This document shows positions 47,140-61,600 of a stretch of DNA of 64,000 bases, piece after piece. The number at the start of each line of letters is the position of its first letter. Position 1 is the stretch's first letter. Position numbers and translations under genes: made by a program. The notes below the pieces were generated by a model. That model searched no databases, was not told where the DNA came from, and was given only the letters and a program-made list of their open reading frames with translations. Origin of the DNA: Ilyonectria destructans (Eukaryota; Ascomycota; Sordariomycetes; Hypocreales; Nectriaceae); the NCBI GenBank assembly GCA_020740775.1, contig JAHEWK010000038.1, forward strand, positions 224,574-288,573, given 5' to 3'.

Positions 47140-48697
47140 CTAACCAGACTCATCTGTAGACCAGGCCTCTACAACGTCTGCAAGTGTCTGATCTCTGCCC
47201 ACACTGCCTGGAAATACCATATACGGTACCACCCGGTGACGGCTTGTTTCCTCATCACATCGCCGAAGAGGAGTTCCTGGAGCAGCCTGTCCAAGAACCT
47301 TTGCTCTTCTCATCTTCAATCCTTTGGTGGCGGCGTCTAGGGATGTGATGCCACCCTTCGCGATGAAATATTGTGGTCTAGCGTCAATCAGCTCTACTAA
47401 TTGGACCAGAGCTTTCGCAACTTGAGACCCAATGCTAAGCGAAGTTAGAGCATCTTGACTTTTGATCAGTAACCTCGAAGTCATGGCCAGAACATCACAG
47501 CTTTTAGTAATTTCGCTCGATGCTTGCTGTGCTGCCGCCTTGACCATGGCTTCGGCAGCCTCTGGGGATGAGATTAGCTGGGCAACATCTAGCTCAATCA
47601 CTGTAAGTTTATCTCCTCGCCTTTCTCGTAGGACCTTCAATTAGGTAGTAGTCTTGGAAATATACGATCCTGCCATGATGAGGCTGCCTGGTAGTCGTCT
47701 TGTGATTATAATTTTGGTTGATACGCCGAGATCAGCGAGGGTCAGCTGCGGGATGCCTGTTATGCCTGGCCGAGGGGAAACAAAAGCCGCTCCTGTGCGA
47801 TAAGGATCTTGTCTTCCGCTCTTTTCGGCCTCGATGAGACCAGGAATGAAGATATGTATATGTGACTCGGCCGCGGCGCTGAGAATGAGGATAGAGTCGG
47901 AGCCTGGTTATACCGACAGAAGCTTCTCTGCTACACTGGCAGGGCCACCTACACGGATGTCCTGTAGGGTTACTGGGACGAATCTAGACTCGTTTAACCG
48001 CTTTCCGCATTTCTCTATTGCGTATTAACGTAGGTTGGCGTTCTTATATGTAAATGTAGCATCTTGCGTAAACAAGGATTAGTTCGAAGGAACCAACTCA
48101 TCGTTCTCTTTAATATAGTGTAAATCGGCAACCGCATAACAGCCTCCTTGATATAAGACCAGTGCCATGATCAAGCCATTAAAGTGAATGAGTGCCTCTT
48201 CTGCTGCTTTCGGCTCCTCTGGTAAGTGTCCACGGAGTGTAGAATCACCACGTAGCACGATCTCAAACGTTTGACTCGCAGCTTCAGCGGCCATTTTGTT
48301 TGCCTCAACTGAGGGAAGAGTTCAAGACTTTGTCGCGATGAAGAAGCCGTTGGGGATTGAGAGCAAACTCTTGCTGAAGGGTCTCGATGTCACACATTGT
48401 AAGCACATCGATGTCGTGGTAGGTCTGTGTTCCGGTTGGGTCATCGTCCAAGACAAACAGGACTGGAACCCCGCCCTTGTTGACGATAGTTCTGATGGAA
48501 CCAATAACATTGTGAGAATACTTTGGTGACAGCGCGTTGATTGTCTCTCTCACTGGTAGGCGGCCTGGAACCATGGATTTCTCTATCTCGCTGTGCGTTT
48601 TGCTGGTGCTTGATGTGACTATAAGGCAAGCCAGTTCCCACAAGTTAATCTCGGGTTCCCTCTCATACATCAATAGGGTCGCGTCTATCGAGGTCAT
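47140..48697 (-). pseudogene. decayed four-carbon acid sugar kinase (DUF1537) gene
   Basis: The pieces are in order on the minus strand. LFVLDDDPTGTQTYHD (48305-48697) is the N-terminal kinase motif. FEIVLRGDSTLRGHLPEEP lies at 48079-48294. RVGGPASVAEKLLS and YRTGAAFVSPRPGI fall at about 47770-47970. A C-terminal nucleotide-binding part with FIAKGGITSLDAATKGL and GQAAPGTPL lies at 47140-47640. The order matches DUF1537 sugar-acid kinases, which phosphorylate four-carbon acids. The pieces occupy different frames with stops between them, so the gene is inactive. Intact fungal homologues are often much larger multidomain proteins; I see only the kinase part. Confidence 0.65.
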
Positions 48698-48721
48698 CGT
48701 TAATCCCCTATTTAGCGCATT

Positions 48722-49300
48722 TCCGTTCCTCTAGGGTCCTTCTCATATCGGCAACTGGGCAGCTACTAGTATAATTGGCGTTATCATCGCTCTACGTATT
48801 GCTAAACCCGTTATCGACGTTGTGCTGGCTTATATCGGACGGCTTAAGGGGAAGTACATGTCTAAGTATAGTTAGTTTGTTCACCTTAATTATTCCCTTC
48901 CTCGTCAGCGCGATAGGCCTCGTTATCTTCTGGTATACCTATCCTAAGACTCTTATATTGGGCCGGCTGTAGGATACGCCATGGATATGACCAGCCTGAA
49001 TCTCATTCCCTCTCCATTCTGTCCAATGTTATTGACAGCTATCCATACGACTTTCTCGAGGTTGTGACTTTGATGAATGCAGTTACTCATCTGATTCCCT
49101 TTGGGCTGGTAGAGACTGCGTCCGGTTGCTTGGTTGGAGAGGGTCGGCGAGGGTTAGCGTGAAGAAGATGTTCCTGCAGATGACAATCTTTCAGTGGGCC
49201 ACGATCGCCGGCTTGGGCTTCAACTTTATTTTTGTGCCAGCGGTCCGGAAGAAGGATAGCTATATACACACTAGATATGGTGCTAAGAGGCTGCTTTGAG
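48722..49300 (+). pseudogene. fragment of an MFS transporter gene
   Basis: Short pieces such as ALRIAKPVIDVVLAYIGRL, LFTLIIPFLVSAIGLVIFWY, VIDSYPYDFLEVVTL and FQWATIAGLGFNFIFVPAV read in succession in shifting frames. They resemble the late transmembrane part of fungal drug/H+ antiporter-type MFS proteins. Stops and frame changes occur within 600 bp and nothing upstream continues the gene. Assignment rests on the pattern of hydrophobic blocks and the AKP-x-x-D motif and is tentative. Confidence 0.4.
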
Positions 49301-49606
49301 ACGCGTTCAGACAGTCACCCGGTCTGTCATCACTAATACCAAGTTGCACTAAATGAGGCTACTTGACGACCGCCTGATGGCAACTTTGTCTCGTTTGGCA
49401 AGCACGTGGTAGTCCAGCTAAATGTGCCTAATTACAACTATTCTGCGTTGAAAACCCTTGATCGATTCGCAATTCATCAGTTGGATGGCACCCATTCAGG
49501 CGCGTTGCAACTAAACAGGACAGACAGTTCACGGCTTCGTAGGTGTATTTTTGCAAATAGTGGTACATCCTACCATGTCCAGCAATTTCTATTGAAGACT
49601 AATGGT
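49301..49606. other. intergenic, no gene seen
   Basis: A short interval between the MFS relic and the second P450. It carries the 3' flank of the P450. Confidence 0.4.
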
Positions 49607-52600
49607 CTACAGTTTAATCAGACATTTACGTGACTTGGGCACAATCAACGTATAGTTTTCCAAAGTCATGTCGTCCTCCGAGAGAGATGGATGAACCGTG
49701 GCGCCATGGAATTTGCAGAAAAAGGCCGCTGATGTCAAGCGCAATTCCATGTAAGCAAGATGAATGCCAATGCATACTGCTATTTGTTAGTTTTCTGGTC
49801 TTCTAAATCCTTCAGGGAAGGCTCATACTTCGGGGTCCTCCGCCGAAGGGGATAAATGCTCCTTGCATCTCGGCAGTTGGGTTCAACCAGCGATCGGGAT
49901 TAAATCTGGGAGTCGTGTTAGCCAAACACTCTTAAAACAATGTCCAAAAGATCAACGTACTTTTCTGGGTTGGGAAAGACCTCCCGTAGCCGGTGTAAAG
50001 AGTATGCTTGGGTGAGAACCGTAGCGGTATCGGGGACATAGTATCCTCCGACCTTCCAGCCGCCTTCAGGGACGTCTCTTGAATGTGAGCCTGAAGCCGC
50101 ACCGTACATTCTCAGCGCTTCTTGCACGACGCAGTTCAAATATGGAAGCTTGGAGACATGCAAATCAGTGAAATCTGGAGGCAACGTTGCAACCTCGCCT
50201 TCTATCCTGTCCCTTATTGCAGCGTCCTTGAGTACGGACCAAACTAGATATGTCAGTGTATTTGATGTTGTGTCTGTTCCAGTAACCATAAATTCTGCGG
50301 CTTCTTCTTGCATTTCGAGCTCAGTCAAGGCATGCTCCTTATCTTTAGGGTTCATGATCTTGTCAAAGAAGATCGGTGTGTTCAGAGATCCAGCTTGTTG
50401 GGCGAGTTGCAGACGACGGATTGATTCTTTTCCGTAGTTGGTAATACGGTCAAACCGTGCCATAAACTCTTTGATCTGGGGGATCGGAAGTAGAAACAGA
50501 AGGTCAAAGAAGGGCGAATACTCGATCCTTTTGTGAACTGTAGACATGGCGGATTGAAGATCCTCCACATACTGGCTTCTCTGTAAATGGTTGGTTAGTT
50601 AAACAATGTTCCCAAGGCCAGGCTTGCCACACTCACTTTTCCTTGCTCAAGCATCCTAAAGGAGCTTCCAAAGGTTAGGTCGCCAATAATATCAGTGGCC
50701 ATGAAGCTGAACCATTTATGCACGTCGGCGTATCCTAGCTTCTGGCCCTCTTTTTGCATTTGGTCCATCGCCAAGTCTACCTTGGCTCGGATGAGCGGCT
50801 CAAAGCTCAGCAGGGATGAATTGCTCAGAGGATGAGCGAGAAGTCGGCGCCGTCGCGAGTGCCTCTCACGATCTCTCATCCCGAGCATTCCCGGACCAGT
50901 CATATCGTACCATGCTGATTTCCTGAACCCCCCAGACACCTTTTGAATCACTTTGACATCGTCGGGGTTGTTGATGCCAACTTCATTCGGACTCACACGG
51001 ACAACGGGGCCTTAAAAATTCGCGTTAGCCCAAGGGAAAGGGGTACTTGATGAGAACTAACTAACCATAATCAATGAATAAAGAATCCAGATATTGCATG
51101 CGGCGACCCGCCAGTGTGTAGTACTTGAGAATGAGATTTGTCCATCGAGCTGTAACAGGACCCGGAATATGGGACAACGGCCCAAACAGGGCGAGTTTCG
51201 CCTTCCTAAGGACCTACAATTATTAATTAAAACAGCAACTTATAGAGACGTCCCCAGAGCTTTTAATCTTCCTGAACCTGTGGTCGAGGCGAACTCACGT
51301 AGAAGACAGCCAAGGCTATGCCTATACCGAAACTGTATGTTGACAGAAATTGGAGGGCTGCCATTGCGCTTTATGCCTGCAGAGAGTCGACAAGTTCGGT
51401 ATCTTCGCTGAAACTAGAAAGATTGAGTTGGAATGAAAGCGAGATATTCTCATACACTTGAACCTATTAAATCTCCTCCACAGAAGCAAATCATACCTCG
51501 TTCTTATATCACGAGATCACTCCACAACCACTCCGCATTTACCCCACACGGAAAGCCACTTCTCCACACGGAATGGGGCTCGACAGCGGCATGTCCACAA
51601 GATCCGATGAAGCCTACCCTAGATCGAAATCGGGGAAGAGGTTCAGTTCATGGATATTGAAAAAGATTTAGGACACAGTAAACATCAATGATAGTCAGAG
51701 ATAGATATAATAATCGATATGTTAATGCAATCGGCTGTAAATAAGGCATTTCGCTCTCATCCTTGCTTGACTCCTGTTGTCAAGAAAAGTGCATGGTTGA
51801 TTGCGGTGGAGTCCGCAAATCGTGGCAAATGGCCAAACGGCACAAATGTTCATCCCATCAGCGAGGCTCATTTCCTATGGACGCTGGCAACAAGCCATGC
51901 ATAGGTCGTGATTGCGTTTGTTTCTTCGGCCACGGTTGTTTAACAACTGTTTCTAAGCAACATAATGAATTGTGCTTTTAACGCGATCAACGTTACACCG
52001 CGTCCAAAGCCAAGGTCGCTGGAGTAGCAGAATTCCTAAGTGAAGGCTGGGCTACAGACCAACACCTCTCTCCATGTGAAACAGAGCTCAAAGTCCGACA
52101 AAACCGGCACTAAGTTCTCTGGTTGGGTTACAATGAGAGCCCTTCCTTCTAGTGAAATGACATGTATTCATATCAACAGATCCATGTTGGCCAACGTCTA
52201 ATCTATGCCTCTACTTGGAGTTGATGACAGGAAGGGTAAGCCAGCTAGTCTCCCCCCCAACATGAAGAGTATTCTTGCCATCGAAAACCTTAGGATTGCG
52301 ATCGTCATCTTGTTCATGAGAGAAATTGCCCACTCCTTGTGTGTCATGTCCCGCAACCTCTAGAACGAGAGTCTCTTGCGGCTCCAGAACAACGTTGGTC
52401 GGCCAAATCTCAACATCAACCTCATACTTCTGGTTCTCTTCGACAGGCTGCACCTCACTGCTGTAGTAGTTACGATAAGGTAAAAAATCTTTGTGAAACT
52501 CGTTGTCAGCGTCCACCTTTCGGAGAGACACTCGCAGCCAACCCTTGACGATGGGGACAGGATCTCCCATCGTGCCAGTGTAAAAGACCTCCCTGCCTTC

Positions 52601-55600
52601 GCTGTTCAGCTTACGAAGTGTAACAAAAAGGTCAATGTCTGATGGCGCAAGTGAATTAGAGGACTTGCGTGAAGCCGACACAGTCAGATGGGCGACAATG
52701 TGGCCTGTGATCTCTAAACTGGACGGAGTGGTGTATTTAAAGGTAAGGGGCTCGCTGTACCGAAGCATGTTAGTAACATGCGAATAAAAGCATTCAAGGC
52801 TGAGGAAACTGACCCCTTGAGTGCATCATAATCAATGCTTCCTAGCTTAGCGGATGGCTTTGTATCAAGCCTGCTGTCCGGCACGAGGAAGAACTTGGTG
52901 TATTCAGTTCCAGGTAGCGGCCAGTCTAGCTCGTCTCGTTGCGGGAAACCTCGCTCACGCTCCGGATCGTCGACGCCTGCTTCACCTTTACGTAGGCAAA
53001 GACGGACCCTAGGCTGTTTTCCTATTTTCCAACCGTCCTCGTCATTATCCTTCAGGAAGGCATTAAAGAACGAGAGCTGCAACTCGGCCGACTCGGGATA
53101 GTAGAATGGGAGGTCGTGTCTCCCCACGATGAAGTGGAGAAACTTGTACTTAGAGCTGGCACGCATCCAACCAAGCACATTACCACGGAGGTGAAGGAGA
53201 ATTCCGCCCTGAGATTCATAGTCAGACAAGAAGTATAGTGACCAAGACAGCAGGTCGTATGCTTACCCAGTTAGCAACGCTAAGTAGGGGCGTCTCAATA
53301 GCTCCAACGTCAAAGTCCCGCGTCTTGTAGTAATCCTCGTCGCGGAACTTGTGCACCGCCGTGTCCACTGTCTGGTCTCGTCGATTCTTGAACAGGACCT
53401 TTTCATCTAGATCTCCCTCGAGGGTATCTTCGCCCCATTTTCGAGCAGCCCGACCTGGCTTGCCGTACTGATTAGGGCCAACACCGTTAGTCCACCAGAA
53501 TTCTGATTGAGGTGTTAGCAAAAGCGGGCATACTTGGTATTGTAGCAGACTTACTGATGAACCGATCTGACAGAATGCCTCCATGACGCACTCTATCGCG
53601 ATAATAGTCACTCATTCCCTCCCAGGGAATAATAGCGGCTAATCCCTTAGGCTTACGAGCCGCGACCCGCCACTGAGTGCCAGCGTAGTAGCTGATGCCA
53701 AGGAGGCCAACCTTGCCTGAAGACCACTCCTGCTCGGCAGCCCACTCAATCACATCAAAGAATGCCTCGCTAGTACCACGGGACATGGTATCAAGTAGAC
53801 CGGGACTTTGGCCAGCGCCTCTCTCGTCGGTCCTCACAACAATGTAGCCCTTACTAGTCCAGAAGGCCGGGTCAGGTGTCTCCCAAGCTGAATGCGCAGA
53901 CTTCATCTCTGGGTTCACCTGCTCCCAACTTTTCTTGTAGAAGACCCCATATGGGACATCCTTGCCATCTGTTCAAGGAGAGTCAGTGAATCAGAATAAC
54001 GCTTCAATGCGTGCCCTTTCTTCCACTTACATGGCCCATACGTGGCGACAACCGGATACTTCTTGCTTCCATACGGGACAGCGTCCTTTGGTAGGAAGAC
54101 ATTGCATCGGAGCGTCCCCTTTTCGTGTGTCTTGAGTGGGATATCGACATTTTTTAGAAAAATGTAGGGAAAGCTATCCCTGTCAACCTCAAGAAATTTA
54201 TTTTCCGCCATTGTTATCTTTAAAACAAATGATATCACTGACGTCAGAGTAAGGCCAGATGAAATGAGCTTCAATGTCACTTTTAACTGCTTAATGAGAT
54301 ACTCTTATGTCTCAACTTCCATGTTTACTTTGGCATGGCATGGCCCGCTCCGGCGTATCCCCACAGCAGTGAGGGCTTACATCGGCTCGGGACCACACCC
54401 ACCCGAGCCATCCGAAACACTTCGCAGACCCCCATACCTCAAGCTCACCATATTTTTGCAGACGGTGAATCTTCTAGACGGTGAAGGTGAAATGACTAGC
54501 TAGAACCTCAATTTCACCTTCAAGTCTTTGTGGCATTACCAACATCCACTTAACTTTCACATCTCACTTCAGTCGAACCAACATGTCAACTAAAACTACG
54601 ACGACGGCGAGCCCTCGCCAGGCTAGCCAACTCCGACTAGAAGCATCTACATCAGAGATGTTGGCGGAATACGATATCCATCACTCGTCGTCGCCCTCAA
54701 CCCGTCAACGAAATGGAGAGCCTGGCATCGTCATCGTCGCTGGTAACATTCCACGCGAGGCCCAGCCAGCTGATTTCGATGCCACCTTGGCTCCTCATCC
54801 TCCAGTTCCATATCCCGTTTCCAATCCTCAGTGGTGGCCCGGCTATCATAGAAACGTACCAGATTATCGACCAGTGAATCGGGACCTTGACTGGGAGGAA
54901 AGGCGCCAATCGCCCCTGTTCACTTATGTTGGTGCGATTATGGTTTCGGGATGCTGTATCATGGCGGTAGGTCATATTCACCGACGTCACCCTGAGGTCA
55001 CTCAATGAAACCGGCTACTAACTTTGCCCAGAATTGGGCGCAATTATGGAGAGCCACTGCGGGTAAAGTCACGGATGTTGGCCTTTCGAAAGTCGGTGGC
55101 GAGTGGTAGAGATGGCTCAGGCATGGGGGCCGTGAGCCGACTCGGCATGCCTGTTCTTCTTTGTGTAGAGTAATTATCGTTAGTATCAGATCCAAAGTGC
55201 TTGAAATCAACCAATCTTTCCACTTCTGTGACATGAATGTTGAGCAACGTAAGTGTGTTGGTCCACATGAAGAACTTTTAGGTCGAGTCTCAACGGATCA
55301 TCTGTTGCAGGTAGTTAAATGCACATTGTTCCTGAAGATCTGCCTAAGCGCTGGGTGATGTCGACTGTGATGTTTGGTCGATGTAGAACTGTTCATAGTA
55401 AACGTGTAGCACTTAAGGAGCCATGCCTGGTAGCCTATAACGTCAATATGGTATTAAAGGAAGTGATTCTTGTTTGGACATTAAGCAAGAAGTGATTATT
55501 TCTGTACATACTAAGCTAATGTTCTACTCAAATACAACATGTGCTTTCAGTTCTATCGCTATGACAGGCGGACATCTAGTGCGAGACACCAATCTTCAAC

Positions 55601-58600
55601 GCAAACGTGCTGGCCCTAGTGAAATCTAACTCCAAGAACCCAGCTGGTACTGACTGTTACACATATTCACCAACTCCCAGCACTCTCCTAGAAAGGTATT
55701 AGGGCCAACATCATCTTCATCTCCAGCAGCACCGGCGGCAAACATGGTAGCCATGAAGTGATCATCAGTTCCATGAGCCTCCTTGTATCGAGGGTGCTTC
55801 ATGAGTTTGGTAACTGCTCGCCGCAGAGCAGGACCAGTGTTATTCGTGACAGTGTCCTCGACGGCTTGTCGAAACTCCAAGGCAAAGTCACCTGGAGGAA
55901 CAGGTTGGGCGAAGTTATCCTTGAAGCGAATCATCCACTGCCAATGATTGCGATAGAGGTTATGGACTGAGCCTCCGCTTCCGATAATGAGTGTGTCTTC
56001 GTATCGTAGGGGACGTAATGCCGCTCCAATTTTGAGATGCATGTGCGGATCGTATCGGGCATTCATGGAGACAATAGTCGTAGGCAGAGGAGCACAGTTT
56101 GGAAACATGCGAATGATGATGAGAAAGGTGTCGTGGATCCAGTCAAACTTGCGGTTAGCCCGCGCATTGATGCCGGCTGCTTGAAGCATGTTGATGACAC
56201 GCTGGCCCCCTTCGATATCTGGCACCATCTTGTATGGCATATAGCGGGCCTCAGTCACACTGCCGACGGGGTCTTTCTGTGCGTTGGGGTTCATGCTGAC
56301 TTCAACTGTGTCGTTTGGGGCATCCCAGTGAGCTCCCTGTGTGAAAATACAACATGGTTAGTCAAATCTACACCTGAAGACGTAGACAGAGAAGAGGATT
56401 CAAACAAACCATCATGACAATTCTCTTGACGCCTCGGCGCAAGGCTTCATTGCCAATGCCTTCCCATATCTTTGCCGGTTCCGACTGTTCACCCAGCATC
56501 ATAGTCGAGCCATGAGCTAAGAGAAACACCGGTGTTGGTGCTAAAAGAACATAATTAGCACCCGAAGTTCGACAAACTGTCCTGTCCAGCTTGAGGGATC
56601 CCGGATTCGCTCACCCTTCTGTGTTGGTATACTTCCCATGTTGGCCGATGAATTACTAATTTGCACCTCAATGAGACGACACCGCGCACCCCGAGTACCC
56701 AGCCCAGGAAGATGCTGTTTTATTCTAGCAAAACCCCGATGCATCCGCAAAGTCCGACGACGCAAATACCCATGCGGATCCAAACGCTTTATCTGTCGGC
56801 CCACCACTGTGGAGCCGAGCCGAAGATTGTTCCTCGCGGAAGCTCGGGCGCTCGTAGAATGCGAATGCACCAAACAAAATGCATATCAAAAACCTACCGA
56901 GAGCTGTCCTGAAGTATGAAGCGTCACACAATTGTCTTCAGAGATGATCACTGAGCTTGACCTATCATGAGTTCTGCATCCAACGTATATCGCACCGTCA
57001 GCGCGGCATGGACCGAAGGTCGGCTGGAGAACGTGTTGCAACGGCAAAAGGAACTGGCTGCCCTCCATGGCAGTGTCAAGAAATCCTCGAGTAACTTAAT
57101 CAGAGCTCTCAATCAAGGCAAGATGGACTCAATTGGGTGTTGATTAACCAGATGGAAACATAACTGACACGATGGCAGACCTACAAACTACCGACGAGAG
57201 CGCGGCCGAAGAACTCCAATTGACACTTGACACGATCAAACACCTTTACGATGGCCTCAACTTCCCAGCCAGCCTAGCCAACGAGCGATCGATCAAACAA
57301 GGAGCCAGTTCAGTGGACAACCTGGTGCCTCTGGGACCAACACTCATTGATCCGGCCCCCCATGCACCGGTTGCCAGTACACTCATCCCGTTGGCAGCGG
57401 CTGTGGCTGCTGGAAGCGCTGTTGTTGCGTTGGTGCATTCATCTGTTCCAGCCGTCAATGACTTGTTACGAAAGATCCTTAGGGAGAGCGTGGACGTTGA
57501 AGCCGTCGACCTCACCGACAACGACTCTGCCGACACCCGTCAGCAACTTGGTCTGAAGTTGTTCGGTGTCGCAGTGCTCCAGAACTTGCACGAGCGCGCC
57601 AGCACAACCAAGCTTCTCTCTCAGACGAACCCACTGGTGCGCATCCTCTCGCCGCCATCTGGGGTTTGCGCCGTCTTTGTCGACCGTAGCGTCCGGGACC
57701 TCGAGACTGCAGCAAGCCATCTCCACAACTCTATCCTCGCTAGTCCGCGACATCATCCCTTGAGGCTCCCCAGGCTATGCTTTGTCGATGAAACAATCAT
57801 CAACGACCTAGAGGGGCTTTTACTTAGCGCTGGGTCAAGCTCCACTGAGCCCCTACAGTATGATGACGACAACAAAAAGACCCAGGCTTGTATAAGCAGC
57901 TCAAGTCCACGTTTCCCTCTCTGTCCAAGAAGACTGCGAATGGCACGTCCAATTATCATTCCTCAGTGGTGGGACTGAAAAGCTCCGAGTATGTGGATCG
58001 TCAAACGTCACAAGATTCTGATATTAACCTACTGCTCTGTCATGCTAGTCCCATCACCGCCGAAAGTATCCGCGCAGTTGCTCGATCCATCGCCGATTGC
58101 CACAGCGGTATCTTGCTGATCCCTACTCGAAGCCTCGATCACGGCATAGACATACTAAGCAAGGTGTAAGAGTGCCACGGCGAAGTGCATCCCAGATAAC
58201 AGAGCTGTCAACTAATCCCTACGTCACAGAAATGACAATATGCCCTCCCAGGCAACCTACGTCTTTGGAGAATCCAAGCCATCTTTCTACGTCGCAGCAT
58301 TCAGCAAGACTGTCCAAGTCTTTATTAATGCCATTCCCCCATGGTCGCTCGGTATGCATCAACACCTGAGTGATCTCAAGAACCATCACTAACTACGTCT
58401 CGGAAAAACAGTTGCTGTTGCACCTAACTCGGTTTCTGTCTCCAACCGCATTCTGTACTCGAGGGAAGACTTTTCAGTCAATAAGCCCGTTATTCAGGAC
58501 TCCCTCAAGCCTGCTAGGGCGGTCAAGATCGACCCAAAGTCGTTCTGGCCTTTGATGTCGCATACGCTGCGTCTGGGGAAAATCAAGCAGCCCAAGGGAG

Positions 58601-61600
58601 GAAGTCTCAGTTATTTTGAACGCGGCTTGATTCTTGGCTTGGCATTGAGCCTGGTCGCCATCTCAGGAGTTTCTGTGGGTGTTTACCGTGCAAGTCATGT
58701 TTTCTTCAAGCGCACATGACGAACTGCCATAGCTTGAAGATGAGACGGCATCGTATTGTATTGGCCAAGATCGAGCGCAGTTGTTGCAATATTGAAAGCA
58801 TAATGGTAGAAGTCAAAGATGTATGTAGTACTTTCGCGAGATACATTAGAAAAATGCGTATTTATCCGGGTATTTGGCAAGTAGGAATACGATAGTTGCA
58901 AGCGACGAAAGTTGTTATTCCCTAGGTCCAAATGGGATCATCACAAGCTACAACGTAATCTATCAAACTCATCCCGGTAGAAGTCGCAGTAACGGCCGTC
59001 TCAATACAAGAGTGAAATCCTTTGATGGTCTCAGCATCACCGTGCAATCCAACATAAGGTTGCTTGGCAGATCAGGATTTGCGCTTCTGATGTTACAAGG
59101 TAGGCGAACAGGCTTGTCGCGTGTTTGGCCCATAATTAATGAGTACTTGAACAGTAGAATGAAGTGCCCAGATTAAACACGGCCCAGGGAAGAACAATTG
59201 CCTAGGCTGGTTGATAGATTCTTGATGTTAGCTGGCGTCTAGCCGGAGGTCTCGGAGAGGGAACGAACTAAGCGAACTCCATGTACGGGACTCCGCATTG
59301 TGTTACTAATCTCGCCGATTGTACGGTCTAGAAGTTTCTTGACATGCTTTTACACGAGTAAAGGCTCCAGATAGCTACCGTCAGTGACACATTGCGTTCA
59401 TGTCTGTGGAGCCGTGTGGACAAGCCGAACAGCCAAGGAGCTAGTCTTAGTTTGTCTCCCACTCATCACAGCTCACCGTCATCGTGGGCTCTCGGATCGA
59501 CGCCTCTAATCAGGATCAATACTTAAGTAAAGGCCCTTATTGACTCATAGACAAGCAAGTGAATACCTAAATGCCAAGATAAATCGACAGTAATGGGTCT
59601 CACTTCTCAATCTCCTCTGCGCCGGGTGGTTACTCACCACAAAGGCACCAACTCCGCGGTCCTCATCGATGATGAGCTCCAGCCCTTTCCTGCCTTCGCT
59701 AGCGATGCCGTTACCGTCTGGCAGAATAACCAACATCCGGCCGAGCTCGTCAACCAAGATCCGACGGGATCTGACACCGTCATTTACACCCGTGGCTCGC
59801 TGATTCGGGCTGTGGATTTCCCTCCAAACTCGCAGGGGCACAACCACGGAACTGCATCACTCGACTACGGCATCATGTTTGATGGCGAGCTGGAGTTGGT
59901 TCTTCAGGACGGCTCACGAACAATTGTTCGTGCAGGCGACGTCGTCGTTCAACAAGGTGTAAGCGCTACATAGAGAAGCGACCTTCTCCAATGCCGATAT
60001 GCTGACGAAACCAACCGTATTAGACTATCCATCAGTGGAATAATCTGACCGATAAACACGTACGTGTGCTTTTCGTCCTTTTGCCGTCTCAGAAAAAGAC
60101 TGTGGACGGCGTCGATGTGAGCGAAGAGGGTGTGCCAGAGAAATATCTTCCTCGTGATTGATGAAGAGGTTTGATAGTATTGATTGAGTTGTACAGACCT
60201 TTGAAGCAATTATGAGTGTTTACCGAGTTTTAAACGATTGCATTGTGTGAAGTATGCCCTAGGTTAGACATCTTGGCTCACAGGATGCTGGGGAAAAGAC
60301 ATGGAGCATATTGATCCGCTATACACATTTGAGGCATGCAGTTCAAAGGTCATTCTGACGAAGAAGGCAAAAGATTACTTGAACCCTGGAACTAGCCTCA
60401 CTAAGCCATATGTGCCATACACGGACAAAAGTGAACGGAAGCTTTCAACAGCTAGCCCGTATGTGCGGTTCATGATCTTGTTCTGCTTCGAACACACACT
60501 ATCTGGCTTTGAAGCCGCCATGTGAGGCAGATTCTCTTGATCAGGACTTGTAGTTCGTGCTTTTAATCACTAGTGTGGCGGCAGCTCAAAGTGCGACGTG
60601 TAGATAGGATGTATATTGGCACCCACGCCTTCATTCACTGTCTATAGTTTTGTATGCTAACCACTGTGAGACGGGAACTTTATGTGTGACCTAACCCATC
60701 ATTCTAACCCATTAGGCGTTCTCTACTACGAGTTTCTCTCAATGACGCGGGTAACAAGGTCCCTGTAGAATTTGGTCAGTAAAACATAGTATAGCTTACA
60801 GACACATTGATGCCTTACGTGTCCATGTACGCTCGGACTGTAATAATCTTTCCCTCATCGTTGAAGCCGAGAATCCAAGAGTATTCGTTGGGGAATGGCT
60901 CTCCGTCCTTCGTCTTGGTGTTGACCGCCTTCAGCTCTACGGCGGCTTGGTTGCCATCGACAATGATGTTTTGCACAACCAGATGCAAAGGCCCAGCCCA
61001 AGTTGAAGACAGCGGTTTTGTCCCCTCCTGAAACGCAGCGGCAGACTTGTAACGACCGGAGATCTTGCAGAACGTGCCTGTGAGCGCTCATGTCAGCTGA
61101 TTGGTCTTGATGCCATGTCCCTCGCCTCTCGATATCCGCCCTTACCCTTCACCGTCCAGTCCACGTTGGGATCCACGTGGGGCCAGAAGGATGCCATGTC
61201 GCCTCGGGCGACAGAGTCAAAGATAGTGCGAACATGTTCATGGGTAACCATTTTGAGTTATTGGGGCGAAGGTGTGAGCTAGGTAGTCAACAAGAGTAGA
61301 TGAGAAGTAATATGCTCTGGAACATTGCCAGAAGGCACGGATGATGGCGTCAAATAACCAAGGAAATACACGCAATAGAGACGGCCCCGGAAAGCCCCAT
61401 ATTACTGTGATCCACTGTTGTAGTGGTCAAGCGGCACGAGGCCGGCTCGGGGGGGCGGAGAGATCTTGACTGTGTGGAGAAGCCCGAGATGGATTGGCGT
61501 GGATAGTTAGCCGGTGGGGCCGAACCAATATTTGCTCTTTGTCGGTCGGTTTTGAGGTTAGGGTCATGTGGCTGAATGCTAGTGACGCCAAGTGGCCGAG